Source: Babylonia areolata
Taxonomy: Eukaryota; Mollusca; Gastropoda; Neogastropoda; Buccinidae
Assembly (NCBI RefSeq): GCF_041734735.1
Contig: NC_134905.1
Span: 12,313,714 to 12,377,713 of the forward strand
Length of the DNA: 64,000 nucleotides
Direction of reading: 5' to 3'
Positions 1-10,328 of this stretch are shown one piece after another. Both the position numbers and the translations under genes were made by a program. Numbering within the stretch: position 1 is the first letter of the stretch; each line of letters starts with the position of its first letter. The notes below the pieces were generated by a model, which had not been told where the DNA came from, made no database searches, and saw nothing but the letters and a program-made list of their open reading frames with translations.

Positions 1-760
1 CAAAGTCTTCAAAGAAACCGCCGTGTAATGTCTGCGTCTAACGTCATGCAGATCCCAACAGTCAAGGAGCACGTGTTTCACGGTGAGAGGCTCATCACAG
101 GGAATGCATCGAGGGGCCTCTTCCCCCTTCAACAAGTAAGAATGAGTAAAAAAAAGTGTGCCCCGCATGCAGTCTGCACAGCCACAGACTCCTCCTTTCT
201 GTTCCTTCACCCCCGAGGGGAGGGTATCTTTTAGGTCTGGACGGATCTGGAAGAGCTTGTTGTCCGTCTGGGTGTTCCACTCCTCTTGCCAAAGATCCCT
301 TACCGTAAGTGTTCACCTTCCGCTTCATGTCTGTGTATGGTACAAAGGATCTGGATAATTCTTTCTTTACAAGCGTTCCTGGCCAGCAGGTCCGCCCTTT
401 CGTTACCACGAATGCCAACATGTCCGGGAACCCAGGGCCAACATAACCTCGTATCCTTTCTTTGTTGCGAGAGTAAAAGCTTCATAAAATTCTAACAGTT
501 TGGGATGAGTGATATTCCTGCAGGCGATCGCCTCCAGGGCTGACAAGGAGTCGGAAAAGATCATGAATCTCTTTTGTTTCGAAGAGAGAACCATTTTTAC
601 CGCCAGAACCAGTGCGGTCAGTTCCGCAGTGTACACTGAGCTGTCAGACAGGATGTGTTCCGTTGAGGGCTGGTCAGGAAAGGCGGGACAGAACGCAGAT
701 GCAGCGATTCCGTCCTCTGACTTGGAACCGTCAGTGAAGATTCTTTGAAAAGTGGGAAAT
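1..760 (-). pseudogene. LINE A RNase H domain and C-terminal tail
   Basis: Ribonuclease H removes the RNA strand during reverse transcription. On the minus strand the first catalytic motif reads IFTDGSKSEDG near 745-713, followed by the glutamate helix YTAELTALVLAV near 630 and FSDSLSALEAI near 560-530. The motif WVPGHVGIRGNERADLLAR (near 430-375) carries the last catalytic aspartate region. The domain is split between frames. A tail follows to the window edge, including CDEPLTVKHVLLDC, a Cys-containing motif usual after RNase H in this superfamily. No stop-bounded end is visible inside the window. Confidence 0.85.
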
Positions 761-1318
761 TTGTGGCAGAGTTCCGAAAAGAAAGTTCTGTAGGCCAGTG
801 AACTGGTGGAGTCTTTACGGTACGAGGCCAGATCGAATCGACCTCAGGTGTTCTAAAGGTCCACGGAGCGCTGTCGGGGAACCTGGAGAAATCTGAGATG
901 CCACCGACATCCAGATCGGCATTTTCTAAGTGCGGCTGAATGCGGAATCCAAGAGAAGGGATGCAGTTTGGGTTGTCTTTAAATTTCTTATCAAAAGGGC
1001 TGTTGAATACAGCGTCATAAGCAGGGTTTGTAGGTTCAGAAAACAATTTCAAATACATGTAATAGTTTATGGTCAGCTTCAGTCTGCGGTTGGAGAGAGG
1101 CGGTTCCCCCGCCTCTGCATACAGGCTGTGCACAGGGGTGGTGCGGAACGCACCTAAGCTGAGACGGAGCGGAGCCCTTGGTGGTGTATAGGGTCCAACA
1201 GTTTCAGGTAAGACGGTCTGACTGAGCCATATACTATACTTCCTCTGGACTGGACCAGAGCTCTGTAGAGGTGCAAGAGAGTTCTCTTATCAGCACCCCA
1301 GCCCGTGTGTGCCACAAC

Positions 1319-2337
1319 TCAGGTGATGTTCACGGCTTTTTGGCAAGATATTTTCAGCTGTTTGATATGGCTGAGGAAGTTCAGCTTCTGATGAAAGACG
1401 ACCCCTAAAAATTTAGCTTCCTTGACCGCCGGGATGGTGGATTTTCCCAGACGGATTTCAGGGTCCGGATAGAACTGGCGAAAGTTATGAAAATGAACAC
1501 ATTCAGTTTTGGAGGACGAAAAGGTGAAGCCATTCTCCTCTGCCCAACACTGGATTTTGTTGACGCAGAGCTGAAGCCGTCGCTGGATGCTGGCATACAT
1601 GCTGCCAGTTGCACACAAGGCAAAATCGTCCACGAACAGCGAGCTGTCCGATCCCTTCTGAACGGATTGAACAATGTCATTAATTTTGATGCTGAAGAGA
1701 GCCGGCGACAGAATGCTCCCTTGCGGAACACCCAGCTCCTGCTCATGAATGTCGGACAGGGTGGTGCCAACTCTCACCTGGAATTGTCTGTCTTGCAAAA
1801 AAATTGTGGATGAACTGAGGCAGGTGTCCTCGGAAGCTGAGCTTGTGCAGGTCCGAGAGGATTCCAAATTTCCAGGTGGTATCGTAAGCTTTCTCCAAGT
1901 CAAAAAGTATGGCCACCACATGCTGTTTATTTAGAAAGGCATTTCTTACAGTGGTTTCCAGACGAACCAGATGGTCAACGGTAGAGTGATGCTTGCGGAA
2001 ACCGCACTGTTCTTTCGCCAGAAGGCCGTCGGTCTCTAGTTTCCACATCAGTCTACCGTTGACCATCTTCTCCATCAGTTTGCAGATGCAGCTGGTCAGT
2101 GCTATTGGGCGGTAGTTGGAGGGGTTCGAGGGGTCTTTTCCTGGTTTCGGCACCGGGATTATGAGGGCTTTCCGCCAGGAGGGTGGAAAAAAAGCCTGTG
2201 ATCCAGATGTGGTTGTAAACTTTGAGCAGGGTGTCCAGACAGGTTTCGGGAAGATGTTTTAAGAGTTTATAATGGACCTCGTCCATTCCTGGACAGGAAT
2301 CCGTACAGGTCTGAAGGGCAGATTTAAGTTCATTCAT
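1319..2337 (-). pseudogene. LINE A reverse transcriptase
   Basis: RNA-directed DNA polymerase core of the LINE. Going down the minus strand one sees PKPGKDPSNPSNYRPIALTS (near 2153-2095), EQCGFRKHHSTVDHLVRLE (near 2010), FDLEKAYDT (near 1885), LGVPQGSILSPALFSI (near 1735) and the active-site box LFVDDFALC (near 1640). The thumb contains FLGVVFHQKLNF (near 1395). Frames shift at least twice, near 1750-1900 and near 2150, so it is not translatable as one piece. Identity as a LINE RT is certain; the I-superfamily call rests on the linked RNase H. Confidence 0.9.
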
Positions 2338-2380
2338 AGTGAAAGGAAGGTTGTAATTCTCTGTGTTGTCGGAAGAGAAG

Positions 2381-3634
2381 TTACAGGGTGTTTTTTTCTG
2401 TCAGGTTTTTGGTTTTGAGAAACAGAGCAGATTTGTTGGCAGATCTCGAGTTCTGTTCGATTGTGGAGGCAAGCAAATTGGCAACTGCTTTCTTCTCTGT
2501 GACCAGAGCATCTGAAAGTTTAAGATGATGAAAGGTTGGGCATACGTTTTTGCCCTTAATTTTTTTTAAAACCCTCAACACTTTCTTCTTGGGTGTGTTG
2601 GAGGTTAAGGAAGAGCAAAAATCTCTCCATGACTTTCTCTGGCTCTTTTTAAAAACATACCTGGCTTTCGCCCTCAGCTGTTGATGGGTTCGAACGCTAT
2701 CGGTCTCCGGTTTCCAAAAGACGCGTCGCTGCGCTCTCTTCCGAGACTTACGGGCCTCCCGACATTCCGTGTTGAACCAGGCTGTTCTTGGCATCTGAGG
2801 CTTGGAGGTAGACGATGGGGCTGCTGCTTTGGCGCAATCTAAAACGATCTGAGTCAGAGTGTCAGCAGGGTCCTTGCTTTTCAATACTGTTTCTTCCTGC
2901 AGCTCCGCTCTTATCTTCGTGGTAAAAATTCCCCAGTCGGCTTTGTCATAGTTCAGGCGGTCAGGCAGAGAGTCACCTTCTCCATCTGTGGGGCGGAGGA
3001 CGACAGGAAAGTGGTCACTCCCGTGCAGATCGTCATGCACTTTCCACTCGTAGTCCAGGACCAACGATGGATTGCAGACCGACAGATCTAAACACGAGAG
3101 CTTTCCAGAGGACAGATGAAGGTAAGTGGGAGACTTGTCGTTAAGACAGCACAAGTCCATATCGGAAAGAAGGTTTTCCAAGAGAAGACCTCGGGCTGAT
3201 GTCATCTCACTTCCCCAGAGCGGGGAGTGTCCATTGAAGTCGCCCAACAGTAGAAACGGTCGTGGGAGCTGGTCGACCAGGTTCATGAGGTCCTGCCTCA
3301 GAACACGGATGGAAGGAGGAAGGTACAGAGAGCAGACAGTGATGGTTTTCCCCAAGTGTGACTCTGACTGCCACCGCCTGTAAAGGGGTGCTTAAAGGAA
3401 CTGTACTGTATAAAAGGGACTTACGTATAAAAAGAGCGACACCTCCTGTCAATCCCTCCTGCTTCGGTTGAGCGGGTTTAAAAATGGAGTTAAAACCAGA
3501 GAGAATAAAACCTTGCCATCTCTTTGCAGAGTCTCCTGCAGCGCCAGCACTGAAGGTTTCAAAGCACGACAAAGCAGCTGAAGTTCCTGGAAATTGGCGT
3601 AGAACCCACGGATGTTCCAGTGGATCACTGCCAT
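2381..3634 (-). pseudogene. LINE A apurinic-type endonuclease and linker
   Basis: The endonuclease nicks the target site to prime reverse transcription. It begins with MAVIHWNIRGFYANFQELQ at 3634, where the Asn of WNIRG is the first metal-site residue, then VLALQET. The minus frame 3355-2381 contains FLLLGDFNGHSPLWGS and the catalytic Ser-Asp-His in GSDHFPVVL. A basic linker of about 150 residues follows before the RT. The first 90 codons and the rest are in different frames, so there is a frameshift around 3350-3470. Confidence 0.9.
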
Positions 3635-3672
3635 TAAAAAGGTTAAATAATAAAATAAAAAAAAGCAGCAGC

Positions 3673-4382
3673 CTATTCCATCGCTACCCCCTGCTCCTCT
3701 GCTTGCAGTGGCTCAAGGTCGGCCAAGATCGAGTACCTATTTTTGGAATTTAATTTTTCTGATTCCGACCAAGCCGGAATATCCACCACCTCGGCTCTTC
3801 CCAATCCTGCCGAGGCCGCAACCCTCCCCTCCTTGAGTTTTGGAGGTATGGGGGGTTTCTGGCCACTTCTGCCAGCCCGAGGGCCAGGCAGACGAGAGGC
3901 GGGGCGAGGGGGGCCGGGGGTCACTCCCTGAGAGGACAGCTCGCTCTTGATCTCTGCTTCAGACACTCCTCTCAACTCTGGGCATCTGATAACCCCCTTT
4001 GAACAGTTGAGACCTTTGTGAGGGGAACCCTCACCGCCCTATCCACAAAAGTGGTCGCCTTGAGCAGAAGCTGTGTCTGCCTTTTAGACTCTGTCTCCAC
4101 AAAAAATGCTCCGCTCCTCAGCCTCTTGATAGATTTCAGTGATCCCGCCAGACACTGGAAGCCCTTCTGGATAGCGAAGGGGCTGAGAGCCGACAAGGGC
4201 TTGTCGTCATCAGCGCCCTCCATCACAAGCCACGACGGCCAAAATCCAGAGGTCTCAATGACCTCCAAATCCGAGTCCGAGTCATCTGTTCCTGGTCTCC
4301 TTCTTTTGCCAAGTTTAGTGGGGAGTGATTGTTTGGAATTCATGTTTTTTAATAATTGTATATTCATCCCTCCCTTACCCAC
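3673..4382 (-). pseudogene. LINE A ORF1-like nucleic-acid-binding protein, internally deleted
   Basis: Minus-strand ORF1 starts at 4382 (MGKGGMNIQLLKNMNSKQ) and contains a short RRM-like block ending RSGAFFVETESKRQTQLLLK, as in ORF1 proteins of I/Jockey elements. A frameshift near 4020 leads into GVSEAEIKSELSSQGVT (about 3967-3918). The reading then jumps straight into a proline-rich tail (PGPPRPASRLPGPRAGR). The stretch that normally holds CCHC zinc knuckles is missing, so an internal deletion at about 3917 is likely. The ORF1 call is inferred from position and the RRM-like block. Confidence 0.7.
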
Positions 4383-4404
4383 CCACCATGGGGTCCAACT
4401 TTGG

Positions 4405-4455
4405 GGCCAGGGTCAAGGGAACACCAGCTTGACCCCTTCTAGGTTTCGGGAGGGA
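4405..4455. repeat. Hairpin-bearing direct repeat, copy 1 (LINE A 5' region)
   Basis: GGGTCAAG and CTTGACCC form a perfect 8-bp stem around a 10-base loop, followed by AGGTTTCGGGAGGG. The same block recurs at 5089-5139. It lies just upstream of the LINE ORF1 start on the minus strand. Confidence 0.8.
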
Positions 4456-5088
4456 TATATGACTAACAGCTTAGCTCCAACGTGTTCCCCCCCGATCATG
4501 CCCAGCTCCCGGGGACAGAGAACTGAGCACTACGGGGGTTATCCTCGCTAGCCTCCAAACTGCCAGTCTTGACCCAGCCCCACAAAGGGGTAGCCGACTG
4601 ACACACACGGGCCAATGTGTGCCGCCTGTCTTAGGAGAGGTCCGAGCCAAAGGGATGTGTTGAGAACAGCGTGCTCTCTCAATCCCCAGGATCTCATTCC
4701 CCTCCATCACAGGTCGCGCCGCATGGCAAACACGGCGGGCCTGAAGAAGGCCGCAGAGAAAAAAGAATGTGGAAAAGAAGGCTTGATGGGGAGCTGAGGA
4801 CAGAAAAGAGGCGGTAAAAAGAAGAATAGAGAATAGCGAAAGGGACAGTGGGTCACGTTTAGTTTGGGCCTCACTCACGACCTGTTCGGCATGGGAAGCC
4901 CTATCAGGGGCATCAGTACAAAAACCACCACTTATTCAGCCCGAACAGCTACGATGGCTATGTAGGCTGTCAATTAAGACCTGGGACCAGAGCAGCAAAC
5001 CCCAAGAAGCACTGATGCCCCCGCCGACATAGCTCGCTCGATCAATGGCCACTAAGCCTCCCGACCACGACAAGGTAGTGACCCCCCC

Positions 5089-5139
5089 GGGAGGGGGTCA
5101 AGAGAACACCAGCTTGACCCCCTCCAGGTTTCGGGAGGG
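5089..5139. repeat. Hairpin-bearing direct repeat, copy 2, at the LINE A 5' tip
   Basis: Near-identical to 4405-4455, here with a 10-bp stem (GGGGGTCAAG/CTTGACCCCC). It sits within about 10 bases of the LINE/DIRS junction, so it marks the 5' end of LINE A. The two copies lie about 685 bases apart, which would suit a duplicated 5' promoter unit (inference). Confidence 0.75.
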
Positions 5140-5147
5140 GCTTTTCC

Positions 5148-8100
5148 TCCTATGTGTCTCGCTGAAAGTGCAATGCCCTTGCTGTGGCACCAATGGAGGA
5201 GAGCCTCAGTCCGCAGGGAGAGGTCTGCCGAATGCGCTCCCCCCCTTTGTTCACATAACATGCGACCGTTGTATTGTCCGTGAACAAGCAGATGGTCTTG
5301 GCAGTGGCCTCCCCCATGAAGTGCAGGAGAGCCCTGTGAACTGCCTCCAGTTCCAGAACATTGATGTGGCATAGGCACTCCTCCGATGACCAAGTCCCTG
5401 CTGCATGGAGTAAGTCCATGTGGGCTCCCCAGCCCAGGGAGGAGGCGTCTGTGAAAATTGCCACCTGAAGAGTAGGTGGGGCTATGGGCACCCCCTGTGT
5501 CCGAAGAGGGGTGGTTAGCCACTCTGATGTCACCTTGAGGAACCACTCACCCAAACATATCTGGGTATCCCATGGCTGAGCGCTCTGGGACCACCGTAGC
5601 CTCAGTACCCTCTGAAGAGGGCGCCTGAGAACCCTGCCCAGGGGCATGAGAGGTGCCATGGACTCCATCATGCCCAGGAGGGAAGAAAGTGTTCACGCTG
5701 TTGCTTGGGAGGAATGGCGCAAGTGGCTGAGGAGGCCTGCCAGATGGTCCCAGCGATCTGGCGTTGAAGAGACTATCATGGACCGCGTGTCGAATCTCAT
5801 CCCTAAGAAGCTGAAGGACTGACTTGGGGACAGATCGCATTTCTCCTGGTTCGTGAGGAAGCCTATTTGGGAGCAAAGGCCTAGAAGTCTGGCTGTATGA
5901 CTGGCACAGGGCCTGCGACTGGCCCAGGATAAGCCAGACGTCCAGGTACACACAGAGACGAATGGATTCTGACCGGACAATGGACACCAATTCCCGCACC
6001 ACCTTGGTAAACAGGAAAGGGGCAAGGGACAGACCAAATGGGAGGGCCGAGAACTGGAACACCTTATCCCTCCACACGAACCTCAGATACCGACGGGATG
6101 CCGGATGGATGAGGATATGAAAATAAGCATCTTTCAGATCGATAGAGGTAGCCCATCACCCTGTTGAATGGTCTCCCGAATTTGTGCCTGTGTGTCCATC
6201 TTGAATTTGATTTTGGGGAGGAATTTGTTGAGTGGGGACAAGTCCAAGACTGGTCTCCACCCTCCCGAGACCTTTGGAATCACGAACAACCGGCCATAAA
6301 AACCAGGGCCCGGGTCCAAAAGTTGAGATATCACCCGTATGTGGAGTAGGTGCAATATCTCTGTCTCAAAGATGCTCTCCTGCTCCACCGAGCTGGGCAC
6401 ATAAGGAGGAGGAGTGGATCTTACAGGGGGGCAGTCCTCCGCCCAAGGCAGCATGTACCTGACTCTAGCACTGACACAATCCAGACGTTGAGTCCCAGAG
6501 CACACCACTGATGTGCATGCTGAGACAAGTTTCCTACTTGGAGGGGCTGAACGACTGGCGGTGCTGAGTCGGGGCCCAGTCATTGGGGGTGCTGCCTTCT
6601 GGCCTTGGGCATGGCCGGTCGGCTTGGACAGACATGAGGTGGTTTATTCCTCTGCCGTTGATTCTGCGCACGCCGCTTCGACTTAGGTGGCGTGGCATAT
6701 GGCAGGGCCCTGGTGGCCGGCCTCTTCAATGGCAGTGAACCCTGGCACCCCTGGGAGGTGTGGGCTAAATATGAAGCCACCTCCCTGCTTGTCTCTGCCC
6801 TGTGGCTGACAAAATGGGGTGCATACTGGCCGAAGAGGGAGTGCTGCTGCGCCGGGATGGACTGCAAGGCAGCCCTCTCCTCTACTGGAATGTTAGAGAG
6901 GCGGAGAACGGCATCACGCCGAGCTAGCACAGTATTGAAGTGAAGGCTGGTAGCTGTGTCTGCGGCCGCTGTGAGACCAGAGGCTACCCTATTGCCAAAA
7001 GTGTTAAACCTCTAGTTGGTGAAAAAGCCCGGCGGGACAGAGGACGGCGACCCCGTGTCCTGATTAACCGGACGCTGTTCCCACAGCTCATTGGCCCTGT
7101 GGAGGAACGTGTCGAAGAAGGTATAAGCCGTGGAAACCTCGAGGAGGCAGCGGTGGGCCAATCTGTCCCACTCTGCTAAAGTTTTAAAAGATTGAGTAGC
7201 TGAAGTGGGGAAGGTGGTGTGCTGTGAGATCAACATCCTGTCCTGCGTGGAGCGCTCCACTTCCCTGTAGGCAAGGTGGTCCTGTGTGTACATTCTGCGC
7301 CATTTCTGGCACTCTGAGTCGTCTGGTGGTTCTGGAGTTAGAGTCACATGGCCTAAGGAGGGTCAAGGGTAACAAAGTAGCCTGAGGGACTGATTTGGCA
7401 TGCGTGACCCTATTGGGGAGGGTCCGTTCGAGCTCAGCTAAGTCCGAGTTTGGTTCAGGCTGGTCCATAGGGAGGCGTGGGCTCAATCTGTCCCCCTGGG
7501 ATGGGGGCGAAGAGTGCTCATCCGCTTGTTCGTCCTCATCTGAAGACAGGGGGTCCCACTCTTGTTCGCAGTCCATCCCCTGCTGGGTGCCATCCCAAGT
7601 AGATGTACTCGCTGGGGCGTCCTGTGAGCTGTGGTCAGCCCAGCGGGATGAGCTGGGACGATCCTGAGCAGGGACTATGCCCGCAGCTGTTATGTCCTTG
7701 ACACCTGAAGCGGATGGGGAGTGTGTGGACCGTAGGTCCAACCATGCTTGGGATGGTGGGTGCCACACCTTCTCAGTGAGGGCATCCCTGGATGCAAGAG
7801 GGACCCATGAGTGCTGTGAGGGGACAAACACCCACTCATCTCTCTGTAGGACCGAGGACTGGGTAGGTGGAAACTACAGGTTCCCCAGGGCCGAGCGGGG
7901 CCCATCAGTAGCCGTCAGTCCTGACAAGGAGGCCATTGTGACCATGGAGGTCACCTGTGGGTTGACAGAGGCCCGATTTGTGGACTGAGTGGCAATATTG
8001 GTTGAGGAGCTCGACCTGACTGACAAGAAGTCGATCCCACTTGTCGGGGCTGTGTGTGTCACCCTGTGAGATATGCTGGGTTGGGTCTGGTGGGGAGTGG

Positions 8101-8900
8101 ACAAAGGGTTGGCCCCTGGTCCTCCCTGCAACCCAGCATGCACCATAGGTGTGCCCCAGTATGGGTAGAATGGGGGTAACCACCCATGGGCACCAGCCAT
8201 CCTGTGACCCCAACCCCAAGGGTCACTGGTGCCTTGACCTCCATGAAGGGAAAAACCTGGCCAAGTCGGAGGGAGGTCAGTCCTGCCAGAAGACGAGCAT
8301 GCTGACTGCCCGGAACCGCCTGACACACATGGGCCTCCCCCAGCAGGGGAGACCGGCCGGATAGCGGGAAGACCTGCAGAGCAGGTTGCCACGCGCCCCG
8401 AATCCCCTCCCTCAGGGAGATTGGGGTGGCTTGGCCCGGGGTGGGCAAAGTAGAGGTCTCCCCCCTGGAACCAATATTTTCTCCCCCCCGAAGGAAGTGG
8501 AGGATGGGGGTCGGCAGAGGAGGGAGGAGGGGGAACAGCAATGGGGCCCCTGAAGGCCAACTCCGAGTGGGGACCCGGGTAACGGCCGGGTGCGGCCTCC
8601 CCTTGGGAGTACACGCCAAGCTGCGAGTCCCCACCGCCAAGAGAGGACTTGCCACTCCCCCCTATCCCTGCCTCGCGCTGGGACACCTTGGGAGGCGACG
8701 CTCGTACCCCTTTCCCCCCGGTCCCCTTCATGACGTTTTACTGGTACGAGTGTCGCCTCTGCGATCAGCGTGAAAAGACACATCGCCGCGGTCCCTATCG
8801 GGAGGAATCATGAGCTCCGGGCCTGGGAGAGTCTCTTGCCGGGTCTCAATCCCAGCATCATGATTCCTGCCTTCGTGGGATGGCATACGAGGCATGGTAC
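5148..8900 (-). mobile_element. DIRS-type (tyrosine-recombinase) retrotransposon fossil, interrupted by LINE A
   Basis: Minus-strand parts in order: a gag-like proline/serine-rich region (about 8730-6600), a reverse transcriptase (about 6580-5550) with DIRS-type motifs such as FQFSALPFGLSLAPFLF, and an RNase H region (about 5550-5150) with HINVLELEAVHRAL. The RNase H is cut off by the 5' end of LINE A; the remainder, including any recombinase, would be beyond the left edge. An 11-base inverted pair (AGGAATCATGA at 8803, TCATGATTCCT at 8857) lies near the outer end, which is not exactly fixed. The element is broken, with several breaks. It is older than LINE A. Confidence 0.85.
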
Positions 8901-10240
8901 CCGCGCTTAGGCACCCAGCGAAAATCCGATCCCCAACTGAGAAAGGAAAGGCAGGATCGACTTAGAGGTAGAGAAAAACGAACGATTCAAGGGGGCCGAG
9001 TCTAATCGAGTACACAGAATGAAGAATACAATGAACACAAGCTGCATACAGCAAAATAAGGCCAAATGAATACGCTTAATAGCCAAAAAAAGTGTAAGAC
9101 GAGATAGAGTGCAAACCTGACAAGATGGCGTGGAGAGCCTTGGCCAAAGGAATGATTCAGCGCTTATAGCTTTTAGAGGCGTTTGATTGGCTAAGAGCGG
9201 ACCAGGCAAGATGGGTCGTCTTTTCACTGTTAGCGGTGTGAAATTTGGCCAAGCAGAGCAAATTGATAGGTCTAGTTTGCATCAGTTTGACATGGTACAG
9301 TATACGACACCAAACAATCAATCAATGTGTTAGTCAGCAGAGATACTTATGACCAGTCCAGCATAATGCTGAAAACAAATTGCGAATCCTTCAATTTTGT
9401 GTTTAAACAGATGGTGATTAATCCTGCAGAAAAGTTGAACACTGCTGTTGATGGTTTAACTCACTCGGGACAAGTTTTCTTCCTTGCTTTTCCCCACAGA
9501 CGGCCCATTTGTAAGGATTTGGGAAAAAATTACAAAGAATACAAAATACAGAGTAAGAAAATGAAACTTTCAGAACTTGTTACGTGTTGGGCTATTACAT
9601 AAAAAAAAAAAAAAAAAAATCAAATTTCTCATATTATTTTTACAGTTTTGCCATTATGTAGAAAATAAAGTCAATTTTTCACCCCGAATCACCATACTCA
9701 TGCTCGCTTTCTGCACTTTATTCACTTTCAGATAATAAAGCCAATTTTTCACCCTGAATCACCATACTCATGCTCGCTTTCTGCACTTTATTCACTTTCT
9801 TCTTCATCATCATCCACCTCTTCAACCCTTCAGTTTGTAGCATTTCAAGTACTTTGGCAACACTAAAACGTTGTGGTCGCTGCCTTGTTCGCTCCACAAC
9901 ATTTTGAGAAGAATCTGCTTTGCTAACAGGCTGGCACATGAGCAGACAACCAGTTGGTGACTTTGTAAGAGGGGCCACACATGACAGGCTGGCAAATCAT
10001 ACCATTCGGTTGCTGAGTGACCCAGAACAGCACACTCTGCTTGGCTAATCACAAAACCACGTGTACAGCCCATGATGGATTTTTATTTTTTGAAAATGCT
10101 ATTCCATTCCATCATCTGAAACCGAATACATTTTATGTTGGAATGCTCACACATTCCATCGTCCCCAGTGAATTAAGAAAAGCAAAGCGAGTATATCTAC
10201 AGGAGGCTTGCTGTGCCCCTCAAGGTGCTAGCATGCTCAC
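8901..10240. other. Non-coding stretch, probable SELENOT intron 3
   Basis: No exon is recognised. It holds an A20 run at 9600-9619 and a 71-base direct tandem duplication at about 9660-9801 (two copies containing CACCATACTCATGCTCGCTT). The remaining coding part of selenoprotein T was searched for on the minus strand here and not found. Confidence 0.6.
9660..9801. repeat. 71-base tandem duplication (two copies)
   Basis: Two adjacent near-identical blocks, each starting near ATAAAG and ending TGCACTTTATTCACTTTC, differing at a few positions. Confidence 0.85.
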
Positions 10241-10328
10241 CATTGTAAGAAATTTCAAAGGCCCCAGTAGAGATCATTTGTCCTTCAATGGCACTGCTGA
10301 TGAAGAACACCATCAGACAGGCATAGAT
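10241..10328 (-). CDS. SELENOT: Selenoprotein T, exon 3
   Basis: On the minus strand an acceptor GTGTTTCAG is followed by 29 codons plus one base: IYACLMVFFISSAIEGQ, then MISTGAFEISYN, then a donor G|GTGAGC. This matches the stretch after the transmembrane region of animal selenoprotein T (vertebrate form: VYACMMVFF...STGAFEI). It begins in phase 0, as required by exon 2, and ends in phase 1. The next exon (DVPVWSKL-like) is not found down to position 1, so the gene probably continues past the DIRS/LINE block. The exon's first bases and its acceptor are also the seed of the adjacent minisatellite. Confidence 0.93.

Larger units (their letters stand above)
1..5147 (-). mobile_element. LINE A, I-superfamily non-LTR retrotransposon (3' end outside window)
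   Basis: The minus strand carries, in order, an ORF1-like protein, an APE-type endonuclease, a reverse transcriptase and an RNase H domain. That order is typical of RNase H-bearing LINEs of the I superfamily (I or Nimb-like; the exact clade is an inference). The 5' end lies at about 5147, where it abuts the RNase H region of a DIRS element. The 3' end is beyond position 1. Coding frames change several times, so this copy is dead although nearly full length. It shares the strand of selenoprotein T and probably lies in that gene's intron 3. Confidence 0.88.

Noticed and set aside
9327-9620. Processed gene copy ending in A20
   Set aside because: The A run follows an open stretch, but no recognisable protein and no upstream element boundary could be found.
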